From positions 1 through 64,000 of the forward strand of contig JACKDM010000007.1 of the NCBI GenBank assembly GCA_020633515.1: 64,000 nucleotides of DNA, written 5' to 3'. Shown piece by piece: positions 36,514 to 43,260 of this stretch; position 1 is the first letter of the stretch, and every line of letters starts with the position of its first letter. The notes beneath the pieces are model-generated. The model was not told where the DNA came from, did not search any database, and worked only from the letters and a program-made list of their open reading frames with translations. The position numbers were made by a program, and so were the translations under genes. The DNA comes from Myxococcales bacterium. Lineage in GTDB: Bacteria > Myxococcota > Bradymonadia > UBA7976 > UBA1532.

Positions 36514-37047
36514 TCAGGGTGTGACAGGTTGTGCAGGTGGCACATCGAGGCGCGTCCAGCGATCCCAGTAGTTGCCCGTCACCGTCGCGCCGAGCCCGAT
36601 CACCACCAGCGCCGGCCAGACCGGGTCGCTGCCCTGCGCGTCGAGGCAGCGATCGGCGCCGTCCCGCGTCGCGCAGCCCGGGCTCGCGACCATGCCGGTG
36701 ATGCCGGCGACCACCAGCGCGATCCCGGTGACGATCACCACCCGCGGCCACACCGTCTCCGCCGGCGGCGGCGGCGCGAGGCGCGGATCGCTCGCGACCG
36801 CCGGGTCGAAGCGCGTCGGATCGGCGAGCGCGGCCGGCTCGAGCGGAGCGGCCGGAGCGGCCGGAGAAGCCGGAGCGGCCGGATCGATCGGAGCCGTCGG
36901 CGCGCCCGGCTCGACCGATGCCACGGGCGCGTCAAACGCCCCGATCGCACGCAGCGCGTCGCCGAGCGTGCGCGGCGCGGCGCCCGCCGGCGCGGCGAGC
37001 GCGAACGCCAGCGCCAGCGATCCCACGCACCGGCCGGCCCCTCTCAT
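36514..37047 (-). CDS. Hypothetical exported/membrane protein
   Basis: No family recognised. 177 aa: a signal-like N-terminus (residues 1-24), an Ala/Pro-rich stretch with repeats (PAAPASPAAPAAPLEPA, about 50-75), and two hydrophobic helices (about 101-118 VVIVTGIALVVAGITGMV; 143-158 WPALVVIGLGATVTG). It resembles the membrane-tail part of the TPR proteins in this window but lacks TPRs. It begins 73 bases after the 604-residue gene on the same strand. ATG preceded by GGAGG. Confidence 0.7.
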   Translation of the reverse strand: MRGAGRCVGSLALAFALAAPAGAAPRTLGDALRAIGAFDAPVASVEPGAPTAPIDPAAPASPAAPAAPLEPAALADPTRFDPAVASDPRLAPPPPAETVWPRVVIVTGIALVVAGITGMVASPGCATRDGADRCLDAQGSDPVWPALVVIGLGATVTGNYWDRWTRLDVPPAQPVTP

Positions 37048-37120
37048 CGCCCGCCTCCACTCCGCGCGCGGCGCTGCCGGCTCGCCGCGCGCATCGTCAC
37101 CGCGCCGCGCCGCGCGCCGC

Positions 37121-38935
37121 TCATCGCGGCGGCTCCACCCGCCCCGCCGGCGGCACGTCGAGCTTCACCGGCCGCGCCGCGTCGAGCGGCCACGTCCGGT
37201 TGGGGAACCGCGGCTGCACCGCCTCGAGCGCCGCGAGCCGCGCCCGACGCAGCGACTCCGGCTCGATCCGCTTGTCGCCGAGCACCAGCGCGTCGGCGAA
37301 GAAGGCGTAGGCGTGATGCTCCCCCGTGCTCGGCAGCCCCAGCGCCTCCAGCGCCGCCCGGATCCGCGCCGGCTCCAGCATCAACGAGCCCGCGTCGTGC
37401 CCCACCAGCAACAGCGCCCCGCCCGCGTCTTCGAGCGCCTCGGCGACCAGCAGCTCGGTCCGCGCCTGCGCGAGCCCCCGCCGGTAGGCCGCCTCCAGCT
37501 CCGGCAGCCCCCGCCCCGGCGCCGGCTCGATCGGGGTGACGTGCCGCGGGCACTCCAGGGTGTAGTAGACGATGTGGCTGCCGATCTCGACGCCAGCGAG
37601 GGTGCGCTTGTCGACGCCGAGCAGCGCCTGCGGCCGGATCACCTTGCCCACCCGCGCGTCGGCGCCACAGAGCGGGCAGTGTTCGAGGTCGTCGGGGCGC
37701 TCGACGAAGCGGCGGGTCTCGCGGTCGTAGCCGAGCAGCTCCAGCAGCGCCGCGGTGCGCGCCTCACCATGCGCGTCGCCACGGCCGACGAGGTCGAGCA
37801 GCGGCCATCGCCCCACCGGCACGTCGCTCCCCGGCTCGCTCACGACGAGCACCACCCCGCCGTCGATGCGCAGGTCGTAGCCCTCGATCGACTTCTGCGC
37901 GAGCAGCCACCAGTCGTGCGCCTCTTCCAGCGCCTCGACCATCGGCCGGAAGAACGCGCGCGCGCCCTCCACGAAGCTGCGCCCGGTGTGCAGCGTGCGC
38001 AGGTAGGGGTAGGCGAACGCCATCTCCACCCGCAGCGGCCCGAGGTGCAGCGCCACCTTGATGTCGTCCTCGGGGTCGACCCACTCCACCGCGACCCCGT
38101 GGTGCTTGCACTGGTCCTCGATCGCGGCGAGGAACTCGGACGCGTCGGCCAGCACGAACAGGTCGAGCCGCCCCGCCGCGACCGCCGCGCTCGACGGCCC
38201 GAGCCACTCCGGGTACCGCTCGCCGACGAAGGGATACCGCGACGCCTCGGCGCTGCCGAGGAACTCGATCGTGTCGAAGCGCCCCGCGCCCCACTCGGCG
38301 AGCGCGTCGGCGAGCGCCTCGTCCTCCCGCCCGGCCGGATCGGGGTCGCCCGGCACGCCCTGCCGCACCCCGATCACATAGCCGCCCTGCACCTCCGCCA
38401 CCGCCAGCCGCCCGGTCGCCTCGTGGCGCTCGGCGAGCCAGCGCCAGCCGGCGCGCGGATCGAAGAAGGTCCCCGTCTGGTCGCGGAACATGCCCTCGTC
38501 GTCGGGGAGCGCGAGCTTGACCACCTTGCCCCGCCCGTCCATGCGCCACGCGTGCACCGCCGCGCCCGGCCCCGGATCGTCGAAGTCGGCGGCGAACTCG
38601 ACGCTGTAGTCGAAGCCCACCTCGGCCAGATAGCGCGCGTAGAGCCCCGCGACCGGGCGCAGCTCGAGGTCGTCGACCTCGTCGCCGGTGAAGGTCCGCC
38701 GCCCCGCCCACCAGCCGCGAGCGAGGCGCTCGATGAAGGCATCGACCGGACCGGCCGGCGCCGGCCCGTAGAAGGCATCGCGGATGACGACGTGCCGCCC
38801 GGTGCGCCGGCAGACATACAGCACCTGCGCTTGATCGAAGGCGTCGGGCCCATGGCTGCGCACCAGCGCCTTGCGGTCGCGGTGGAAGGTCTCGCGGAAG
38901 CGATCGAGGTGGACGGGCGGGCGAGCGAGCGTCAT
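37121..38935 (-). CDS. Large protein of unknown function with possible zinc site
   Basis: 604 aa, no family recognised. No signal peptide or membrane helix. It is rich in Trp, Tyr, Asp and Glu, soluble in character. A possible metal site is formed by LEHCPLCGADARVG (CxxC, about residue 420) and YTLECPRHVTP (CxxH, about 40 residues on). Other conserved-looking stretches are FYGPAPAGPVDAFIERLARG, VAEVQGGYVIGVRQG and LLLVGHDAGSLMLEPARIR. ATG start. Same strand and 73 bases from the next gene; upstream is the divergent gap operon. Codon use is like its neighbours. An enzyme or a polymorphic cytoplasmic factor cannot be told apart. Confidence 0.82.
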   Translation of the reverse strand: MTLARPPVHLDRFRETFHRDRKALVRSHGPDAFDQAQVLYVCRRTGRHVVIRDAFYGPAPAGPVDAFIERLARGWWAGRRTFTGDEVDDLELRPVAGLYARYLAEVGFDYSVEFAADFDDPGPGAAVHAWRMDGRGKVVKLALPDDEGMFRDQTGTFFDPRAGWRWLAERHEATGRLAVAEVQGGYVIGVRQGVPGDPDPAGREDEALADALAEWGAGRFDTIEFLGSAEASRYPFVGERYPEWLGPSSAAVAAGRLDLFVLADASEFLAAIEDQCKHHGVAVEWVDPEDDIKVALHLGPLRVEMAFAYPYLRTLHTGRSFVEGARAFFRPMVEALEEAHDWWLLAQKSIEGYDLRIDGGVVLVVSEPGSDVPVGRWPLLDLVGRGDAHGEARTAALLELLGYDRETRRFVERPDDLEHCPLCGADARVGKVIRPQALLGVDKRTLAGVEIGSHIVYYTLECPRHVTPIEPAPGRGLPELEAAYRRGLAQARTELLVAEALEDAGGALLLVGHDAGSLMLEPARIRAALEALGLPSTGEHHAYAFFADALVLGDKRIEPESLRRARLAALEAVQPRFPNRTWPLDAARPVKLDVPPAGRVEPPR

Positions 38936-39013
38936 GCGATCTCCCAGGCGGTCGGGGCGAGCGGCCCACCATAGAGCCGCCGGCGGACGGGCGCCAGCGT
39001 GGCGGCGGGCGCC

Positions 39014-39042
39014 TTGACTCGACGGTCTGGAGCCGCTAGCTT
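39014..39042 (+). promoter_or_regulatory. Promoter of the gap-pgk-tpiA-secG operon
   Basis: TTGACT (39014-39019), an exact 17-base spacer, then TAGCTT (39037-39042) preceded by GC. This is the closest match to a sigma70 promoter in the window. The leader to the gap ATG would be about 50 bases. Confidence 0.65.
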
Positions 39043-39097
39043 TGCGCGCCTCTCACCCCTGGGAGACGTCCCAGCACCGCCAGTCGGGAGTCGAGCC

Positions 39098-40105
39098 ATG
39101 GCACGCAAGATCGGCATCAACGGTTTCGGTCGCATCGGCCGCGTCGTCTTTCGCATCCTCCAGAGCGATCCCGACGTCGAGGTCGTGGCGATCAACGACC
39201 TGACCGACCCCGCGACCCTCGCCCACCTCCTCAAGTACGACTCCGTCCATCGCACCTTCGGCCCCGACGTCCGCGTCGAGGGCGGCGACCTCGTCGTCGA
39301 CGGCCGCCGCGTCCGCATCACCGCCGAGCGCGACCCGGCGAAGCTCGCCTGGGGCGACGTCGGCGTCGAGCTCGTCCTCGAATGCACCGGCGTCTTCCTG
39401 AGCAAGGAGAAGGCCGCCGGCCACCTCGCCGCCGGCGCGAAGAAGGTGCTGATCTCGGCGCCCGCCAAGGGCAGCGTCGACCAGACGATCGTCGTCGGCG
39501 TCAACGACGGCGAGCTCCGCGACGAGCACACCGTCGTCTCCAACGGCTCGTGCACCACCAACTGCCTCGCCCCGGTGGTCAAGGTCATCGACGACGCGTT
39601 CGGCGTCGAGCACGGCGTGATGACCACCATCCACAGCTACACCAACGACCAGCAGCTCCTCGACCTGCCGCACAAGGACCTCCGCCGCGCGCGGGCGGCG
39701 GCGATGTCGATGATCCCGACGAGCACCGGCGCCGCCAAGGCGATCGGGCTCGTGCTGCCGCACCTCAAGGGCAAGCTCGACGGCATCGCGGTGCGCGTCC
39801 CCACCCCCGACGTCTCGCTCGTCGACGTGGTCCTGACCGTGCGCGAAGAGACGAGCACCGACGCGGTCAACGCCGCGCTTGAGGAGGCCGCCGACGGCGC
39901 GCTCCGGGGCATCCTCGGCTTCGAGCGCGCCCCGCTCGTCAGCGGCGACTACATCGGCTCGTCGTACAGCTCGGTCGTCGACGCCGAGAACACCACCGTC
40001 ATCGGCGGCCGCATGGTCAAGGTGCTGTCGTGGTACGACAACGAGTGGGGCTTCTCCTCGCGCATGGTCGACCTGAGCAAGATGATGCTCGGGCTCGGGC
40101 GCTGA
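39098..40105 (+). CDS. gap: Glyceraldehyde-3-phosphate dehydrogenase, type I
   Basis: Glycolytic enzyme converting glyceraldehyde-3-phosphate, NAD and phosphate to 1,3-bisphosphoglycerate. 335 aa, normal length. NAD fold opens with [13 protein letters not shown]; the active-site motif [12 protein letters not shown] gives the catalytic cysteine (about residue 153) and [11 protein letters not shown] the partner region; the C-terminus has [15 protein letters not shown]. The chosen ATG is at the conserved start of the fold, and longer in-frame reading has no family support. First gene of gap-pgk-tpiA-secG; pgk begins 13 bases later. Promoter at 39014-39042. Confidence 0.97.
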   Translation: MARKIGINGFGRIGRVVFRILQSDPDVEVVAINDLTDPATLAHLLKYDSVHRTFGPDVRVEGGDLVVDGRRVRITAERDPAKLAWGDVGVELVLECTGVFLSKEKAAGHLAAGAKKVLISAPAKGSVDQTIVVGVNDGELRDEHTVVSNGSCTTNCLAPVVKVIDDAFGVEHGVMTTIHSYTNDQQLLDLPHKDLRRARAAAMSMIPTSTGAAKAIGLVLPHLKGKLDGIAVRVPTPDVSLVDVVLTVREETSTDAVNAALEEAADGALRGILGFERAPLVSGDYIGSSYSSVVDAENTTVIGGRMVKVLSWYDNEWGFSSRMVDLSKMMLGLGR

Positions 40106-40118
40106 GAGACGTTTCTTC

Positions 40119-41315
40119 ATGAGCCGCTACAAGATGACGCTGATCGACGCGCTCCCCATCGAGGGGCTGCGCACCTTCATCCGGGTCGACTTCAACGTCC
40201 CGCTCGAAGACGGCAAGGTCGCCGACGACAGCCGGATCCGCGCCGCGCTGCCCACCATCGAGCACGCGCTCGAGCGCGGCGCGCGCGTCATCCTCGCCAG
40301 CCACCTCGGCCGCCCCAAGGGCAAGCACAGCCCCGAGGACTCGCTCGCGCCCGCCGGCGAGCGCCTCGCCGAGCTGCTCGACCGCGACATCCCGCTCAGC
40401 GACGCGCCGGTCGGCGACGCCGCGACCCGCCTCGCGCGCGACCTGCGCGACGGCCAGATCATGATGCTCGAGAACCTGCGCTTCCACCCCGGCGAAGAGA
40501 AGAACGACGACGCCTTCGCGCGCCAGCTCGCCGCCCTCGCCGAGCGCTACGTCGACGACGCGTTCGGCGCCGCGCACCGGGCGCACGCGAGCACCGCCGG
40601 CATCGCGGCGCACATCCGCGACAAGGCCGCCGGGTTCTTGATGGCCAAGGAGGTCGAGCACCTCGCCCGCCTCCTCGACGCGCCGCGGCAGGGCTTCGTC
40701 GCCGTGCTCGGCGGGGCCAAGGTCAGCGACAAGATCGGCGTCATCGAGAAGCTGATGGATCGCGTCGACACGCTCCTCATCGGCGGCGCGATGGCCTACA
40801 CCTTCCTCGCCGCGCAGGGCCACGCGACCGGCGACAGCCGCGTCGAGCAGGACCACCTCGAGACCGCGCGCCGGCTCCTCGACCGCGCCGAGAAGCGCAA
40901 GGTCGAGCTCTTGTTGCCCGAGGACCACGGCTGCGCGCCCCGCTTCGACGCCGACGAGAAGCGCACCGACGTCGCCGCGGTCGACATCCCCGCCGGCCTG
41001 ATGGGCCTCGACATCGGCAAGCGCACCGCGCGCGCCTACGCCGAGCGCATCGCGCGCGCGAAGACCGTCTTCTGGAATGGCCCGATGGGCGTCTTCGAGT
41101 TCGACGGCTTCGCCGCCGGCACCCGCGCGGTCGCCGATGCGCTCGCCGAGTCGAGGGCCTACACGGTCGTCGGCGGCGGCGACTCGGTCCGCGCCGTCAC
41201 CGAGAGCGGCCGCGCCGACGCGATCGACCACATCTCGACCGGCGGCGGCGCGAGCCTCGAGTTCATCGAAGGCCGCGAGCTGCCCGGCCTGACCGCCCTC
41301 GGCATCCGGAGGTGA
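40119..41315 (+). CDS. pgk: Phosphoglycerate kinase
   Basis: Makes ATP from 1,3-bisphosphoglycerate. 398 aa, normal length, two Rossmann-like lobes. Seen: the signature [35 protein letters not shown], hinge [24 protein letters not shown] and the C-terminal GGGDSVRAV and [17 protein letters not shown] start with GAGAGACG upstream. Its stop TGA (41313-41315) lies inside the ribosome-binding region of tpiA, coupling the two. Confidence 0.97.
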   Translation: MSRYKMTLIDALPIEGLRTFIRVDFNVPLEDGKVADDSRIRAALPTIEHALERGARVILASHLGRPKGKHSPEDSLAPAGERLAELLDRDIPLSDAPVGDAATRLARDLRDGQIMMLENLRFHPGEEKNDDAFARQLAALAERYVDDAFGAAHRAHASTAGIAAHIRDKAAGFLMAKEVEHLARLLDAPRQGFVAVLGGAKVSDKIGVIEKLMDRVDTLLIGGAMAYTFLAAQGHATGDSRVEQDHLETARRLLDRAEKRKVELLLPEDHGCAPRFDADEKRTDVAAVDIPAGLMGLDIGKRTARAYAERIARAKTVFWNGPMGVFEFDGFAAGTRAVADALAESRAYTVVGGGDSVRAVTESGRADAIDHISTGGGASLEFIEGRELPGLTALGIRR

Positions 41316-41317
41316 GC

Positions 41318-42088
41318 GTGGCCCGTCGACCGATCATCGCCGGCAACTGGAAGATGCACCTGACGATCGCCGAGGGCCTCGCGCTCGCGGCGGCGGTGCG
41401 CGACCGCTGCAACCGGTTCCGCGAGGTCGACGTGCTCCTCGGCCCGCCCGCGACCGCGCTCTACGCGATCGGCAAGCGCCTCGAAGGCAGCCGCGTCGGC
41501 CTCGCCGCGCAGAACTGCCACCACGCCGACAAGGGCGCCTACACCGGCGAGCTCTCGCCCGTGCAGCTCGCCGACGCCGGCTGCACCCACGTCATCATCG
41601 GCCACAGCGAGCGCCGCACCCTCTTCGGCGAGACCGACGCCGGCGTCGCGAAGAAGGCCCGCAGCCTGCACGACCACGGCCTCGTGCCCATCATCTGCGT
41701 CGGCGAGACCCTCGCCGAGCGCGAGGCCAACCAGACCAAGGCCGTCGTCGCCCGCCAGATCGCCGCCGCGCTCGCGCCGCTCTCGGCCGACGAGCTCGCG
41801 CGCAGCGTCATCGCCTACGAGCCCGTCTGGGCGATCGGCACCGGCAAGACCGCGACCCCCGAGCAGGCGCAGGACGTCCACGCGGCGATCCGGCGCCAGC
41901 TCGCCGAGATCGCCGGCCCGAGCGTCGCCGAGCAGGTCCGCATCCAGTATGGCGGCAGCGTCAAGCCCGACAACATCCGCGCCCTGATGGCGCAACCCGA
42001 CATCGACGGAGCCCTGGTCGGCGGCGCGAGCCTCGACGCCGACGGCTTCGCCCGGATCGTGGCCTTCGAAGAGGACGTCGACCGATGA
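41318..42088 (+). CDS. tpiA: Triosephosphate isomerase
   Basis: TIM-barrel enzyme interconverting dihydroxyacetone phosphate and glyceraldehyde-3-phosphate. 256 aa. Catalytic residues are visible in AGNWKMHL (Asn, Lys), IIGHSERR (His) and AYEPVWAIGTGK (Glu), with the phosphate loop YGGSVKPDN. The GTG at 41318 was chosen because GGAGG (41308-41312) is 5 bases upstream and it gives the standard MARRPIIAGNWKM start. An earlier in-frame GTG at 41312 overlaps that site. Its TGA overlaps the secG ATG (ATGA). Confidence 0.96.
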   Translation: MARRPIIAGNWKMHLTIAEGLALAAAVRDRCNRFREVDVLLGPPATALYAIGKRLEGSRVGLAAQNCHHADKGAYTGELSPVQLADAGCTHVIIGHSERRTLFGETDAGVAKKARSLHDHGLVPIICVGETLAEREANQTKAVVARQIAAALAPLSADELARSVIAYEPVWAIGTGKTATPEQAQDVHAAIRRQLAEIAGPSVAEQVRIQYGGSVKPDNIRALMAQPDIDGALVGGASLDADGFARIVAFEEDVDR

Positions 42089-42519
42089 TCGATACCCTGG
42101 TGACCATCGTGCACGTGCTGACGTGCATCTTCCTCATCCTGGTCATCCTGCTTCAGTCCGGCAAGGGCGGCGGGGTGAGCGCGGCGTTCGGCGGCGGCGG
42201 CGGCCAGGCGTTCGGGCAGCGCTCGGCGACGACGGTGCTCGGGCGGTTCACCGCGATCGCGGCGACGACCTTCATGGTCACGAGCATGCTGCTGGCGATG
42301 TTCTCGACGCCCTCGGCGCTCGATCCGACGCTGAAGGCGCTCGAAGAGCAGGGCGCCGCGGCGCCGGCCGCGCCCGCTGGTGACGCGCCCGCCGGTGAAG
42401 TGCCCGCGGGTGACGCGCCCGCGGGTGACGCGCCCGCCGCGCCCGCTGGCGACGCGCCCGCTGGCGACCCGCTGCGACGCGCCCGCCGCGCCCGCTGGCG
42501 CCCGCGCGCCCGCGGGTGA
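42085..42519 (+). CDS. secG: Preprotein translocase subunit SecG with repeat tail (frame slip near the 3' end)
   Basis: Small inner-membrane part of SecYEG. Two TM helices (about 3-20 and 52-71) flank the conserved loop LQSGKGGGVSAAFGGG. After residue ~90 comes a tail of PAGDA/PAAPAGD repeats. In the frame as read, the repeats break near residue 127 into Arg-rich sequence (LRRARRARWRPRARG) and stop at 42519. The next frame continues the same repeats (DAPAAPAGDAPAAP...) to a stop at 42628. So a one-base slip near 42460-42470 has moved the frame. The slip is real, phase-variable or a sequencing error. The essential N-terminal part is intact either way. Last gene of the glycolytic operon. Confidence 0.9.
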   Translation: MIDTLVTIVHVLTCIFLILVILLQSGKGGGVSAAFGGGGGQAFGQRSATTVLGRFTAIAATTFMVTSMLLAMFSTPSALDPTLKALEEQGAAAPAAPAGDAPAGEVPAGDAPAGDAPAAPAGDAPAGDPLRRARRARWRPRARG

Positions 42520-42628
42520 TGCGCCCGCCGCGCCCGCTGGCGACGCGCCCGCCGCGCCCGCCCGCCGCGACGCGCCCGCCGCGCCCGCGGGTGATGCGCC
42601 CGCCGCGCCCGCGGGCGACAACCAGTAA
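42355..42628. repeat. GC-rich tandem repeats encoding PAGD/APAAPAGD in the secG tail
   Basis: Imperfect 15-27 base units (such as GCGCCCGCGGGTGAC and GCGCCCGCCGCGCCCGC) run through the 3' end of secG. Two reading frames encode the same peptide repeat on either side of a slip near 42460-42470. Such arrays gain and lose units easily. Confidence 0.7.
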
Positions 42629-42752
42629 GACCCGCCCGCCAGCGCGGCGCCTCGCCCCGCGCTCGTCTCGCCGCCGCGCCCGCCGCGCCCGCGGGCGAGT
42701 ATCAGTAGGACCCGCCAGCGCGGCGCCTCGCTCGCGCCCGTCTCGCCGCCGC
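42597..42752. repeat. Imperfect tandem duplication of about 80 bases across the secG 3' end
   Basis: The block 42597-42676 (GCCGCGCCCGCGGGCGACAA...) recurs at 42677-42752 with a few changes and a 4-base gap. The unit includes the end of the repeat tail and a stop codon (TAA in copy one, TAG in copy two: CAGTAAGACCC and CAGTAGGACCC). It marks a recent local duplication. Confidence 0.65.
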
Positions 42753-43004
42753 GCCATCCGTTCGCTGCGGCGCACCGCCTCACGACCACTCCTGATCGCA
42801 TCGCGGCGGGCCGACACCACCGGCGCGCACCGCGCTCGTCGGCCGCAGCGCCAGCGGATCCGCCAGCGTCCGCGGTCGGTCGAGCGACCATGTCGTGGTG
42901 TGGGTCTCGGAGAGCGCCACCGCCCGGCGAGGCTCGCGCACGTCGCGAGCCGGCGGTGATTCGAAAAACAAAACCCCCGCCGAGTTGCCCCGGCGGGGGT
43001 TGGG
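42629..43004. other. Gene-free stretch between secG and the tRNA
   Basis: 376 bases without a supportable gene. It holds the second copy of the 80-base duplication, then ordinary GC-rich sequence, and at its right end the tRNA terminator (42964-43001). Confidence 0.6.
42964..43001 (-). terminator. Intrinsic terminator of the tRNA-Leu gene
   Basis: On the minus strand AACCCCCGCCG, an 8-9 base loop, CGGCGGGGGTT, then TTGTTTTT. An 11-base GC-rich stem with a T-rich tail begins just after the tRNA 3' end. It is the clearest Rho-independent terminator in the window. Confidence 0.85.
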
Positions 43005-43088
43005 TGCGAAGGGGGGGAATCGAACCCCCACGCCCTTGCGGGCACCAGGCCCTCAACCTGGCGCGTCTACCAGTTCCGCCACCTTCGC
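43005..43088 (-). tRNA. tRNA-Leu (anticodon GAG)
   Basis: 84-base class II tRNA on the minus strand. Acceptor arm GCGAAGG/CCTTCGC with A discriminator; D arm GGCGGAACTGGTAGACGC; anticodon arm CCAGG-TTGAGGG-CCTGG, giving anticodon GAG; long variable arm GCCC-GCAA-GGGC; T arm GGGGG-TTCGATT-CCCCC. The base after the discriminator reads CCC, so the CCA end is not encoded and must be added. It reads CUC and CUU leucine codons, the former very common here. In E. coli secG is also followed by tRNA-Leu(GAG) (leuU), here on the opposite strand. Confidence 0.96.
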
Positions 43089-43095
43089 GTGACCG

Positions 43096-43131
43096 GCGAC
43101 GGTTTCTCTCACAGGCGGCAGCGCCGGTCAA
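43096..43131 (-). promoter_or_regulatory. Possible promoter of the tRNA-Leu gene
   Basis: On the minus strand TTGACC (43131-43126) is followed 17-18 bases later by GAGAAAC, a poor -10. A start near 43096 would suit the tRNA 5' end at 43088. Only the -35 is convincing. Confidence 0.35.
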
Positions 43132-43193
43132 GCAGTTGTTTGCGATTTTTTTGGGGCGCCCGCCGCCCGCCTCGCCGCCCCCGTTGCGGTTGT

Positions 43194-43221
43194 TTGCCTG
43201 CGCTCGGGGCGATGCTATACA
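43194..43221 (+). promoter_or_regulatory. Promoter of the pseudokinase gene
   Basis: TTGCCT (43194-43199), 16 bases, TATACA (43216-43221) with an extended TGC just before it. Leader about 33 bases to the ATG. A good match for sigma70. Confidence 0.55.
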
Positions 43222-43260
43222 GGTACGGCCGGACTTCGCCCACCGAGGGATCTCGCGTCG

